In this document: positions 7,172-16,002 of the stretch, piece after piece | Position numbering within the stretch: the stretch's first letter is position 1 | How the letters are laid out: each line of letters begins with the position of its first letter | Assembly: GCA_001918155.1 (NCBI GenBank) | Contig: MNFJ01000115.1 | Coordinates: forward strand, 1 to 42,147 | Direction of reading: 5' to 3' | Length of the DNA: 42,147 nucleotides | Source of the DNA: Deltaproteobacteria bacterium 13_1_40CM_4_68_19 | Lineage (GTDB): Bacteria; Myxococcota; Myxococcia; Myxococcales; 40CM-4-68-19 | The notes under the pieces: generated by a model | What the model was told of the DNA's origin: nothing | The model's input: only the letters and a program-made list of their open reading frames with translations | Database searches by the model: none | Translations under genes and position numbers: made by a program

Positions 7172-8902
7172 TCACTCGATCTGCCACAGCTCGGCGACCG
7201 CGGTGCGGACCACGCGGCGCGCATTCGGAAAGCGGGTCATGAACCTCGCATCTTCGTCGGACCCGCCGCTGAGCAGGACCCAGCGCGAACCGTCCAGAAA
7301 CGGGTCGTTCTGCACCAGGTCGATCGTGTAGTACCCGCGGTCCAGCCGGAGGAAGACGACTTCGAATCGCGCCGGCGCCGGAGCGGTCGGGATCTGGCGA
7401 AGCTGCCCGTCGATGAAGCCGCGGGCTTGCGAAAAGCGCATCGCGTTTGCTGCGATCAGGCTCCCCAGCGCGGCCGCCAGCACGGTCCTGCGCAGGATCG
7501 CCCCCGCGGACGCATGCTCGAGGGCCGCCGCTCCGAGGAGCGGCAGCGCTCCCCATGCGGCATGGAAATACCGGTATCCCCACCCGTGGCCCTGGTCGTA
7601 GGGAACGAACATGTATCCGACCAGCGTCAGCGCCGCCGACGCGCCCAGCAGCCGCACGGTGCTCTCCTCGCGACGCCACCAGGCGCCAAGGCACGCGAGC
7701 ACGAGCAGTCCCGGTACCGCCCAGAGGGCAAGCTCGGAAAGGTTCATGACGCGATGCCACAGCGAACCGAGCGACGGCAGCGCGAACGCGAGACGCGCGA
7801 GCGAACCGACCGCCGCCTCCGCGCCGCGCGCGGCCGTCTCCTCCGCGGCGCCCACCTGTGCCCGCACCCAGAACCAGCCCACGCCGAGGAGCAGCACGCC
7901 CGGGAGATATCCCGCGGCCAGCGCCGGGAGATTGCGAAGCCGGCCGGGCCGCAGCGCGAGCGCCGCGATCCACGGCAGCGCGAACAGGGTGTGCGGCAGC
8001 GGATTGTGCAGGGTGAGCGCGAGGGAGCCGACGGCGCCCGCGAGAACGAGCCGGCGCCGCGTCGGTTCGAGCAGAAGCAACGCAAAGCAGAGGGACGCCA
8101 GGAGGTGCGCCGGCATGGAGTAGAGGGAGATCGCGTTCACCGCGAAAGCCGGCGAGGCGGCGGCGAGCAGCAGCGCCCAGCCGGGTGCGGCGGTGCCTGG
8201 CCAGATCCTGGCCGCGATGCGCCAGATCGCGAACAGCGTCGCGCCGCCGATCAGAGGATTGAGCAGCCAGGGCACGCCCAACCATGCGAACGGCGTGAGC
8301 AGGAGCGCAAAGCCGGGCCAGTACGCCGACACGAGCCGCCCGTCGGCGGACGCTTCGATGAACCAGCGGACCGGCGGCACCAGCCTCGGCACCAACTCCG
8401 CGGGCACCTGCGCGATGAGCGAGCCCCGGGCAAAGACGCGCGCCTGGAACAGGGGCGCGTATTCGTCCATCGAGAGCGGGTGCGCGCGATAGACGAGCAG
8501 CGCGCTGGCCGCCAGCGCCGCGGTCGCGCAAACGATGAACGCCCGGGGATCCCTCGCCAGTGCCGACACGAACAGCCTGTCGGAGACGCGCCTGCACGCA
8601 GTTCCCAGGCTTGCGGCAGCAACGATCAACAGGCAGCTCAACCAGGCCGCCGGAGGTTCATCGCGCAAGAACAGGTACGTGAACGCGGGGGGCCGCGCCA
8701 TGCCGGGCGAGATGAGCGACCGCGCCAGGACCACCGTCAACGCGCAGACAGCGAGCGACGCGAGGACCAGGCCGGCCACGGGGCCGAGCGCGTCGCGGTC
8801 TGCCACGGACGACGTCGCACCGTGGCCAGGATCCGTTTGCGCTACTTCCAAGGCGAGCCCCCCATCGATCGCCGCAAACTCCAGTTGCGCGGCGACGCGC
8901 AT
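7172..8902 (-). CDS. Polytopic membrane protein, GT-C glycosyltransferase-like (paralogue of the divergent neighbour)
   Basis: About 576 residues, with roughly a dozen hydrophobic segments followed by a soluble tail ending VRTAVAELWQIE. After the first helices comes MDEYAPLFQARVFARGSL, an acidic loop in the place where GT-C transferases such as PMT and ArnT carry their catalytic aspartate. This suggests a transferase using a polyprenyl-linked sugar on the periplasmic face. The start is placed at ATG 8902 because a -10 element lies 7 bases upstream, as in a leaderless message; the track's start at 9058 would overlap the divergent gene. The neighbour at 8959 has the same plan. Function is inferred from fold-level features only. 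Confidence 0.68.
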   Translation of the reverse strand: MRVAAQLEFAAIDGGLALEVAQTDPGHGATSSVADRDALGPVAGLVLASLAVCALTVVLARSLISPGMARPPAFTYLFLRDEPPAAWLSCLLIVAAASLGTACRRVSDRLFVSALARDPRAFIVCATAALAASALLVYRAHPLSMDEYAPLFQARVFARGSLIAQVPAELVPRLVPPVRWFIEASADGRLVSAYWPGFALLLTPFAWLGVPWLLNPLIGGATLFAIWRIAARIWPGTAAPGWALLLAAASPAFAVNAISLYSMPAHLLASLCFALLLLEPTRRRLVLAGAVGSLALTLHNPLPHTLFALPWIAALALRPGRLRNLPALAAGYLPGVLLLGVGWFWVRAQVGAAEETAARGAEAAVGSLARLAFALPSLGSLWHRVMNLSELALWAVPGLLVLACLGAWWRREESTVRLLGASAALTLVGYMFVPYDQGHGWGYRYFHAAWGALPLLGAAALEHASAGAILRRTVLAAALGSLIAANAMRFSQARGFIDGQLRQIPTAPAPARFEVVFLRLDRGYYTIDLVQNDPFLDGSRWVLLSGGSDEDARFMTRFPNARRVVRTAVAELWQIE

Positions 8903-8909
8903 GCGTTGG

Positions 8910-8939
8910 ACTGTACGAGTCGGGTGGCGAACCAGGCAA
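8910..8939 (-). promoter_or_regulatory. Sigma-70-like promoter for a leaderless transcript
   Basis: Minus-strand TTGCCT and TACAGT are separated by 18 bases, each matching the sigma-70 consensus at four of six positions. TACAGT is followed by seven bases and then the ATG at 8902, so transcription should start at or next to the start codon. No Shine-Dalgarno is present, which fits a leaderless message. Confidence 0.5.
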
Positions 8940-8958
8940 GAAAGGGCGAGGTGCTCGA

Positions 8959-10485
8959 ATGCAAGGCCGTGTAGGTGGCGCGACGGGGCCCGATCGCCTC
9001 GACGCGCTGTCCGCAGCGCTCCTCGTCGTCCTCGGGACGTCGCTGGGCATGGTGACATTCTCCAGCGGCAAGTGGGGCGCGCGGCCGAGCACGGAAGACG
9101 AGTTCGTCTACCTCTTCCAGGCGAAGGCGCTCGCGGCTGGCCATCTCAGCTACCCCTCGCCGCCGCTGCCGGAGTTCTTCGAGGCAGCGCACGTGCTGGT
9201 CGTTCCCCGCTTCGCCGCCAAGTACCTCCCTGGCCATGCCGCCGTGCTCGCGCTCTTCGAGATGGCCGGCGCGCCGTGGCTCGGACCGTGCGTGCTCCTC
9301 GGCGCGACGGCCGCGCTGCTCCATCTGGCGGCGCGCCTGGCTGGCCTGACGCGGGCGGCGGCGCTCGGCGCTGCCGCGCTGCTCCTCGGCGCGACGAACG
9401 TGTTTCCGTTCTTCGCCAGCTACCTGTCGCAGAGCACCTCGCTCGCGAGCGTAGCGGCGTTCTTCGCCGCCGCGCTGGCGGTGGAGCGGCGTCCCTCCGG
9501 TGGCCGCATCGCCGCGCTCTTCTGCTGCGTCGTCTTCGCCGGGCTGGTCCGGCCATTCACCGGCGCAGCGGCTGCAGTCGCCGGTGCCGCCGTGCTGCTG
9601 CGGCTGCGCAAGCGCGTGCCGCTCGGCGCGCTCGCCTGGGCGCTGCCGCCGCTCCTCGCCGGCGCTCTCGTCTTCGCAACCGTGTGCAAAGCGACCACCG
9701 GATCGTGGACCACGCCACCGTGGTCGCTGTACGCGAGGCAGTACATGCCTTACGACGGGCCGGGTATCGGACCCGTCCGCGACCTGCGCGCGGAGCGTGG
9801 GTTTCCGAAGCATCTGGCGGGCTTGTACGACGGGTTTCTCGAGACACGCCGGAAGCACACCTGGTCGCACCTGCCGGGCGAGATGGTCCGGCGGCTGCGA
9901 CTGATCGCCGTGCTTCCGCCGGCGTGGGCCGTCATCCCCTTCGCGATCGCAGGCGCGCTCTGGCCGCCGCTCTGGGCCACGTCCGTGTTCGCGGCCGCGT
10001 TCTTCGCCGCATCGCTCACGTTCCACGTGGGCGGAGCGATCTACCACCTCGAGCTGTACCCGTGGATCGCGCTCGCCGCCGCCGCGGGATTCGAGATGGC
10101 GATTCGCGGCGCCCTGCGCCTGCGCCGTCCCCTCGCGCTCGCGGCCTGCGCGATCCTCGCCGTCCCGGCCGGGTGGACGGCGATGCGCGCGGTGACCGAG
10201 CTGAAAGCAGTCCTCACGAATGCGCACCGGCGTCCCTGGACGTACGCGCGCTGGGAGCCGGCTTTCGAGTGGCTGCGGCAGCAGCACGCGCTGGTGTTCA
10301 TCCGCTATCCCAAGGCTTGGGACGGAAACGTCGACCTGACCTACAACGAGCCCGACCTCGCGCACGCCGATCTGGTGCGCGCCATCGACAAGGGAGAGCG
10401 CGACGCGGAGCTCTTGCCCTACTTCCCCGACCGGCCCGCGTTCGTGCTCGACCCGCTCACGCTGCGCGCGGAGCAGATTCGCTGA
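8959..10485 (+). CDS. Polytopic membrane protein, GT-C glycosyltransferase-like
   Basis: 508 residues with about ten hydrophobic segments and a C-terminal soluble region. The loop STEDEFVYLFQAKALAAGHL after the first membrane segment parallels DEYAPLFQARVFARGSL in the divergent neighbour. Both then continue into a VPRF/VPRL motif and a KYLPGHA or AYWPGFA motif. The shared plan indicates an old duplication. GAGGTG upstream of the ATG at 8959 is a reasonable ribosome site. The end of the gene overlaps the convergent pilS2-like gene by 29 bases. A transferase acting on lipid-linked sugars is the best guess; no specific family can be named with certainty. Confidence 0.7.
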   Translation: MQGRVGGATGPDRLDALSAALLVVLGTSLGMVTFSSGKWGARPSTEDEFVYLFQAKALAAGHLSYPSPPLPEFFEAAHVLVVPRFAAKYLPGHAAVLALFEMAGAPWLGPCVLLGATAALLHLAARLAGLTRAAALGAAALLLGATNVFPFFASYLSQSTSLASVAAFFAAALAVERRPSGGRIAALFCCVVFAGLVRPFTGAAAAVAGAAVLLRLRKRVPLGALAWALPPLLAGALVFATVCKATTGSWTTPPWSLYARQYMPYDGPGIGPVRDLRAERGFPKHLAGLYDGFLETRRKHTWSHLPGEMVRRLRLIAVLPPAWAVIPFAIAGALWPPLWATSVFAAAFFAASLTFHVGGAIYHLELYPWIALAAAAGFEMAIRGALRLRRPLALAACAILAVPAGWTAMRAVTELKAVLTNAHRRPWTYARWEPAFEWLRQQHALVFIRYPKAWDGNVDLTYNEPDLAHADLVRAIDKGERDAELLPYFPDRPAFVLDPLTLRAEQIR

Positions 10486-11776
10486 CGAACCGCAACTCGA
10501 ACACGGCTCCCCGGGCATCGGCGCGGTTCCGCGCCGAAATGCTCCCGCCGAACCGCTGCATGGTCGCATGGCAGAGCGCAAGGCCGAGCCCGCTGCCCTT
10601 CCCGGGCGCGGCGGTGCTGAAGAAGGGCTCGAACAGCCTGGGCAGGACGGCCGAGGGGATGCCGCTGCCGTCGTCTTCCACCTCGACCACCACGCCGGAT
10701 CCTGCAGCGCGGGCAGAGATGCGCACCCGGGATGCGCCGGCGCGGGCGGCGTTGGCCAGCAGATTGACGAAGATCTGGGCGAGATAATGCTCTTCGGCCC
10801 GCACCGCCGGCAGACCTTGCGGCAGGGCGTTCTCGAACACCACCCGGGCGTGCTGCGACGCGACCGAGGTCCGGGCGAAGTCCACCGCGCGCCGCAGGTC
10901 GAGGGACTGCAGCGGCGTTGGTGGACGCGCGAGATCGAGCAGGTCGCGGAGGATGCGGTCGATGCGCGACGCCTCGCCCTCGATGCGCTCCGCGTACCCG
11001 TCGACGTTCTTGCCTTGCGAGATCCGTTCGCGCATCAGCGCCGCATATCCGATCAGTGCCGACACAGGATTGCCCACCTCGTGTGCGACGCCCGCGGCGA
11101 GCCGCCCGATGCCGGCCAGCCGCTCGCTGCGCGCCAGGTCCTCGCGCACCTCGCGCAGCTTCTGGTTGGCGGCCTCGAGCGCCTCGATCTGGGAGCGCGT
11201 GCGGCCGCGCTCTTCCCGCAGCCGCTGCGCCAGGCGGTTCACCGCGGCCCCTACCCGGCCCACCGCGTCGCCGCCCTCCGGCAGCAGACCTGGTCCCTGC
11301 TGCTCCGCGCCCACGGCTTCCAACGCCGCGTCGATTCGCTCCAGCCTGCGGCCGAGGCCGCGTTCGAGGAGCCAGACCGCGACGGCGACCAGGATCGCCA
11401 CGAACAGCGCCAGCGTCGCGAGCAGGCGGCGGGAGAGCGTCCCGAGCTGTTCGCGCACAGGGCGCAGATCCAGCCCGAGCTGGATCGCCCCTCCGGGAAC
11501 GTCTTCGCAGAGCACCAGCAGCTCGCCGACCCGCGCGCTGCGGCCCGTGCACGGGCGGTCGAACTTCCTCACTCCGGGAGCTTCGGGACAATTTCCCTCG
11601 GAGCATCGCTGGAGCACGTCGGTGAGCCGCGCGCGCGCGTCGGCGATCGCGCGGCCGTAGATGCCGTCGCGCACCTGGAGGAGGAGCACGATCGAGAGCG
11701 GCGCCATCGGCACGAGCGCCGCTGCGAACACGATGGCGAAGAGCCGCAGGCGGAGGCTGGCGCGTTCGCCGGTCAC
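10457..11776 (-). CDS. pilS2: NtrB/PilS-type membrane sensor histidine kinase (pilS2 position)
   Basis: 439 residues from a GTG at 11776 that overlaps the pilD stop (GTGA). The track's longer start lies inside pilD. Order: membrane helix (11-35), extracytoplasmic domain of about 80 residues with four cysteines (58, 63, 76, 90), second helix (117-137), HAMP-like linker and coiled coil, HisKA with H232 in GVAHEVGNPVSAL, then HATPase with NLLANAARAG, VEVEDDGSGIP and GSGLGLAL. The HExxNP signature fits kinases that pair with NtrC-type regulators. In M. xanthus pilS2 follows pilD and precedes pilR2; here the NtrC gene at 694-2052 is the likely partner despite the inserted glycan block. Symbol by synteny. 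Confidence 0.87.
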   Translation of the reverse strand: MTGERASLRLRLFAIVFAAALVPMAPLSIVLLLQVRDGIYGRAIADARARLTDVLQRCSEGNCPEAPGVRKFDRPCTGRSARVGELLVLCEDVPGGAIQLGLDLRPVREQLGTLSRRLLATLALFVAILVAVAVWLLERGLGRRLERIDAALEAVGAEQQGPGLLPEGGDAVGRVGAAVNRLAQRLREERGRTRSQIEALEAANQKLREVREDLARSERLAGIGRLAAGVAHEVGNPVSALIGYAALMRERISQGKNVDGYAERIEGEASRIDRILRDLLDLARPPTPLQSLDLRRAVDFARTSVASQHARVVFENALPQGLPAVRAEEHYLAQIFVNLLANAARAGASRVRISARAAGSGVVVEVEDDGSGIPSAVLPRLFEPFFSTAAPGKGSGLGLALCHATMQRFGGSISARNRADARGAVFELRFVSESAPRAA

Positions 11777-12630
11777 GAGAGCAGGCGGAGCAGCACGGAG
11801 TTCCAGGCGGACACGAGGCGATCGCCGAGGAAGAGGTACTCGAGGGCGCCGAGGGCCAGGAACGGCCCGTACGGAACCGCGTGCCTGGGGGGAACCCAGT
11901 CGTCGTCGGTGGAGGAAGCGGCCGTCTCGGCGGGAGACGGATCGGGATCGCGGCGGGTGGCGATGAGGATGGTTCCCACCACCGTGCCTTGCACCGCGGA
12001 CAAGAGCACCACCGGCAGCAGCGCGGGCCAGCCGAGCCACGCGCCGATCGCGGCGAGGAGCCAGACGTCGCCCCAGCCCATCGTCTCGCGCTTGAGGAGC
12101 CTCTCACCGAAGAGCGCGATGGCGGCAAAGCCGGCGAATCCCGCGGCGGCCCCGATGGCCGCGTCTGCCCAGGTGAGCCGCCGGTTCCAGATCGGCGAGA
12201 GCAAGCCGGCAGCGAGAAGCGGCCAGGTGATCTGATGCGGCAGGAGCCAGCTGTCCAGATCGATGTAGGACAGCGCCACCAGAGCCGCCACGAAGACGAA
12301 GTATCCGAGGGCGGTCCAGCTGGGCCCTGTATGCCGCAGCACCGCAACTGCCAGGATCCCCATCAGCAGCTCGACCAGCGGATAGCGCACGCTGATGGCC
12401 AGGCCGCAGCGGCGGCAGCGGCCGCGCAGCAGGATCCAGGAAAGGAGCGGAATGTTGTCGTACCAGGCGATGGGGTTGCCGCAGTGGGGACAGCGGCTCC
12501 CTGGGGAGACGATGCTCCGACGCTTGGGAACGCGCGCGATCACCACGTTGAGGAAGCTGCCCACCACGGTCCCGGTGACGAAGACCCAGATGGTGACGAA
12601 GACCGGCATGCCGCGGGCGAGTTCTTGCAT
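11773..12630 (-). CDS. pilD: Type IV prepilin peptidase / N-methyltransferase PilD
   Basis: 285 residues of a polytopic inner-membrane aspartic protease. The N-terminal cytoplasmic domain has the two CxxC pairs (CPHCGN and CRRCG) around AWYDNIPLLSWI, which mark the methyltransferase part. The catalytic aspartates lie in ALSYIDLDSWLLP and in MGWGDVWLL (the GxGD motif). It cleaves the PilA leader after glycine and methylates the new N-terminal phenylalanine. It follows the pilH-like gene by 14 bases and overlaps the pilS2-like start by four, so the three form one operon. A second in-frame ATG seven codons downstream is possible. Confidence 0.96.
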   Translation of the reverse strand: MQELARGMPVFVTIWVFVTGTVVGSFLNVVIARVPKRRSIVSPGSRCPHCGNPIAWYDNIPLLSWILLRGRCRRCGLAISVRYPLVELLMGILAVAVLRHTGPSWTALGYFVFVAALVALSYIDLDSWLLPHQITWPLLAAGLLSPIWNRRLTWADAAIGAAAGFAGFAAIALFGERLLKRETMGWGDVWLLAAIGAWLGWPALLPVVLLSAVQGTVVGTILIATRRDPDPSPAETAASSTDDDWVPPRHAVPYGPFLALGALEYLFLGDRLVSAWNSVLLRLLS

Positions 12631-12644
12631 TCAGCGCCCCGACA

Positions 12645-13583
12645 CTAGGACGTCGCCGCCTTGCCGCGAGCGCGGGAGACGAACAGCTCCTCGAGCGACC
12701 GGCGATGCGGAGTGAGCGACACGATCGTCGCGCCCGAGGACACGGCCGCGGACAGCGCCGCCCGCGCGCGTCCCTCGTCGCGGAAGGTGAGCACGGTCGC
12801 GCGGTCGCGCTGCAGCACGCGCGTGCCGTCCTGCTGCAGGCGTGCCACCAGATCGGGTGAAGCGTTCTCCACCACGAGCTCCACCGCGCGCGCTCCCGGC
12901 GCCACCAGGTCCGCGAGCGCGCCACAGTCCGTCAACCTTCCCTCCACCAGGATGCCGACGCGGTCGCAGATCGCCTCGACGTCCGAGAGGATGTGCGTGG
13001 AGAAGAGGACCGTGCGGCCCTCGTCCCGGAGCTGGAGGATGAGATCGCGCACGTCCTTCCGCCCGATGGGGTCCAGGCCGCTCATCGGCTCGTCGAGGAT
13101 GGCGATGCGCGGGTCGCCGACCAGCGCCTGCGCGAGCGCCAGCCGTTGCACCATGCCCTTGGAGAACTTGCGGATGGGCCGGTCCGCGCGGCCGGCCAGA
13201 CCGACGCGCTCGAGCAGCTCGGCGGTCCGCTTGCGCGCGTCCGCGCGCGACAGTCCGCACAGGCGGCCAGCGAAGATGAGGTACTCGTCTCCGCGCAAGA
13301 ACTCGTAGAGCGCGGGGTTTTCCGGCAGGTATCCGAGCTGTCGCCGCGAGGCGACGGTTCCCGCCCGCCGGCCCGCGATGAAGGCGTGGCCCGAGGTCGG
13401 CTTCACGAATCCGAGCAGCATCTTCAACGTCGTGGTCTTGCCCGCGCCGTTCGGCCCGAGAAGGCCGAAGATCTCGCCCGCGCGCACTTCGAACGACAGA
13501 TCCTCCACTGCCCGCACCCGGCGCGCGAAGAAGCCGACCCGATAGGTCTTGCTCAGAGCCTCCGCGCGGACCTGCGCCTGCAT
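12645..13583 (-). CDS. pilH: ABC transporter ATP-binding protein (PilH-like)
   Basis: 312 residues. Walker A is GPNGAGKTT, the signature [16 protein letters not shown], Walker [13 protein letters not shown], with a switch histidine in [12 protein letters not shown]-terminal domain of about 90 residues is typical of ABC-2 type exporters. I moved the start to ATG 13583, which has AGGAGCGGG upstream; the track's first 39 residues are leader. In M. xanthus pilH encodes an ABC ATPase homologue required for pilus biogenesis and sits near pilD. Here it is directly upstream of pilD, while the probable permease partner (17739-18506) is downstream of pilA on the other strand. Symbol rests on synteny; the substrate is unknown. 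Confidence 0.85.
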   Translation of the reverse strand: MQAQVRAEALSKTYRVGFFARRVRAVEDLSFEVRAGEIFGLLGPNGAGKTTTLKMLLGFVKPTSGHAFIAGRRAGTVASRRQLGYLPENPALYEFLRGDEYLIFAGRLCGLSRADARKRTAELLERVGLAGRADRPIRKFSKGMVQRLALAQALVGDPRIAILDEPMSGLDPIGRKDVRDLILQLRDEGRTVLFSTHILSDVEAICDRVGILVEGRLTDCGALADLVAPGARAVELVVENASPDLVARLQQDGTRVLQRDRATVLTFRDEGRARAALSAAVSSGATIVSLTPHRRSLEELFVSRARGKAATS

Positions 13584-13650
13584 CCCGCTCCTGTAGCGTG
13601 CCACGGCCCGCGCCGGCAACTTCTCGCGCCGGTCGGAGACTGCCGGTAAG

Positions 13651-16002
13651 GTGGCCGCGATCGTGATCGCGCGCGAACGACTCCTGCGCCTTGCGCCCAC
13701 CCTCCTCGGCCTCGCGCTGCTGGCGATCTTCTTCGCGCCGACCTTGGACCCGCGGGTGCAGCTCTACTACCGCGATACCGGCAGACTCTATTACCCGGTG
13801 AAGCTCTTCATCGCGGAGCAGCTCCGGGCGGGCCGACTGCCGTTCTGGGACCCGTTGACCGAGTGCGGAGTCTCGCTGCTCGGCCAGGTCACGCCGGCGC
13901 TGCTCCATCCGGCGACGCTCCTCTACCTCGTGTTTCCCTTCGACCTCGCCTTCAAGCTCAACCACATGCTCGGGCCGCTCCTGGCGGGGATCGGCGCCTG
14001 GCGGCTCGCGCGCCGGCTCGGTTCGAGCCCCTGGGCCTCGCTCGCGGGCGCCACGGCGTACGCGGGTTGTGGATACCTGGTCAGCGTGACCGGCTCGAAT
14101 CTGCCCTACGCCATCGGTGCGGGCAGCGTTCCCATCGCCGTCGACGCGGTGCTCCGGGTGGTGGAAGCGCCTTCGATCAAGCGCCTCGCCTGGGCGGGGG
14201 CGGCTTTGGCGTTGATCGCCTATGCGGGAGAGCCGCAGGCGATGCTCATCGCCGGCCTGCTTTCCGGCGCCTGGGCCCTCGGACTCGCCTTCCCGGACTG
14301 GCGCCGCGCCGCGCGCAACCTCGGGCTGGTCGCGAGCTGCGGCGTGCTGGCCGTCGCTTTCTCCGCCCCTGCGGTGTTCACGGCCGTCGTCGAGCTGCGC
14401 CGCAGCACCCGCGCGGACCCGATCACGGAGAAGGAGCGTGCCGTATTCGCGAATCATCCATTCCGGCTGGCGGGCCTTCTCGTTCCGCGCGCGTTCGACG
14501 ACGCGCCGGAGGCGGTCGGGGCGCAGCAGTCGACCGCCTCGCCGTACACGGAGTACTTCACCCAGGGAGATGCCGCCTTCGCCGACTCGATCGTGCTCGG
14601 CGCGCCCGCTCTCCTGCTCGCCGCGGCAGGGGCATCGGTGCGACGAAAGGGCGCCCTTCTTTTCTCGGGCGCGGTCTTGCTCGCGCTCGCATCGACCGGG
14701 CCCGCCCTCGGCATCGATCGGGTCCTTTTCGCACTCGTTCCGCTCGCCAGCATCTTCCGCTTCGCGGAGAAGCTGATCGCGCCCGCGTCGCTGCTGTTCG
14801 CCCTCGCCGCCGCGCTGGGCGCTGACCTGGCGCTGGGGGGCACCCGCCGCGCGGCGGTGCGGCTCGCCGTGGCCGCGCTGCTGGTCGGCGTGGGCGCAGC
14901 GGCGGCAGCGCTATGGATCGGCCGGAGCGCGCCGCACCTCGCGCAGGCCTTGGCGACGCACGGGAAGACGCACGGGCTCGCGTTCGCGACCGCTTTCTGG
15001 CGGGAAGCGCGCGCGGGTCTCTTCGATTGCGCCGGGCTGGCCCTGGTGGTCGCGCTGATCGCGCTCTGGCGCTGGTCGCGGCAGCAGCCGGCCACCCCGC
15101 TGGCGGCGGTGTGCTGCGCCGCTTCGGTTTTTGCTTCCTGCGGAGGTCTTCTCTACAGCGCTCCGCTCGCCGTCGTGCGCGGACCGTTCGACCTGGCGGA
15201 GCGGCTGCGCGCCCGGGCCGGTCCGAGCCGGGATCGCTGGCGGATCTTCGTCAACGACAAGGACCCGCTGCGCCTTTCCGGACTGTCGGCCCGCGCCTCC
15301 GTCACCGTGAGCATGTCGCAGGCCCTGCTGCCGCAGTTCAACTCCGTCGCGGGCATCGAGGGCATGGCCCCGTACTTCACCGCGAGCGATCCGGGATACG
15401 CGCGCGGGATCGTCGCCAGCCCGCGCACGTACTTCAATCTCTTCGGCGTTCGTTTCGTGATCGACATGCCCGGAGCGTTCAGCGCCCGCACGGCGCGCGA
15501 GCGCAACTTCCACAAAGTCGGATTCGGGTACTGGGTCGGCGAGTACGCGCTGCACCCGCGGTCGTTCGTCGTCGCACGCGCCGTGCGCGTCGGGAGCATC
15601 GCCGAGGGTCTGGCGCACGTAGCCGCCCCAGGATTCGACGTACGGCAAGAAGCCGTGATCCGCGGAGATGGTCTTCCAGACATGGTGGAAGGAGCGGCGG
15701 CGCCGGCCGAGTGGGAACGGATCGCGCCGGACCGGATGATGGTGCACGCGCGCGGTCCGGGGATGCTGGTGATCGGCGAGCACTTCGATCCCGGTTGGCG
15801 CGCGACGATCGACGGGCGACGCGCTCCGGTAGCCGAGGTGGATCTCGCGGCGCTCGGCGTCGTCTTGCCGCCCTCGGAAGTGAAGGTGGAGCTGCGGTTC
15901 GTTCCCGCGGGCTTGCTGCCCGGCCTCGCGATCGCGCTCGCCGCCGGCGCTGCGCTGGCCGCGGCGTCCTGGGGTCGCCGCAAGTGGGTCCGGGTGGGCT
16001 GA
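13651..16002 (+). CDS. Large YfhO-like polytopic membrane protein next to pilA
   Basis: 783 residues. A dozen or so hydrophobic segments are followed by a C-terminal soluble domain of about 250 residues that ends in one more helix. RDTGRLYYPVKLFIAEQL and GRLPFWDPLTECG after the first helix, and the late motif GEHFDPGWRATIDGR, are characteristic of YfhO-type proteins of the GT-C superfamily, some of which decorate surface polymers. The GTG at 13651 is used; a GTG four codons later has a slightly better ribosome site. It diverges from the pilH-like gene by 67 bases and ends 140 bases before pilA, with its stop inside the first putative regulator repeat of the pilA promoter. A role in pilin glycosylation is inference. 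Confidence 0.78.
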   Translation: MAAIVIARERLLRLAPTLLGLALLAIFFAPTLDPRVQLYYRDTGRLYYPVKLFIAEQLRAGRLPFWDPLTECGVSLLGQVTPALLHPATLLYLVFPFDLAFKLNHMLGPLLAGIGAWRLARRLGSSPWASLAGATAYAGCGYLVSVTGSNLPYAIGAGSVPIAVDAVLRVVEAPSIKRLAWAGAALALIAYAGEPQAMLIAGLLSGAWALGLAFPDWRRAARNLGLVASCGVLAVAFSAPAVFTAVVELRRSTRADPITEKERAVFANHPFRLAGLLVPRAFDDAPEAVGAQQSTASPYTEYFTQGDAAFADSIVLGAPALLLAAAGASVRRKGALLFSGAVLLALASTGPALGIDRVLFALVPLASIFRFAEKLIAPASLLFALAAALGADLALGGTRRAAVRLAVAALLVGVGAAAAALWIGRSAPHLAQALATHGKTHGLAFATAFWREARAGLFDCAGLALVVALIALWRWSRQQPATPLAAVCCAASVFASCGGLLYSAPLAVVRGPFDLAERLRARAGPSRDRWRIFVNDKDPLRLSGLSARASVTVSMSQALLPQFNSVAGIEGMAPYFTASDPGYARGIVASPRTYFNLFGVRFVIDMPGAFSARTARERNFHKVGFGYWVGEYALHPRSFVVARAVRVGSIAEGLAHVAAPGFDVRQEAVIRGDGLPDMVEGAAAPAEWERIAPDRMMVHARGPGMLVIGEHFDPGWRATIDGRRAPVAEVDLAALGVVLPPSEVKVELRFVPAGLLPGLAIALAAGAALAAASWGRRKWVRVG

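Noticed and set aside
6435-8597. 720-residue minus-strand ORF and the plus-strand ORF 7124-8974
   Set aside because: Shadows of the methyltransferase and the GT-C-like gene; no recognisable domains or membrane pattern.
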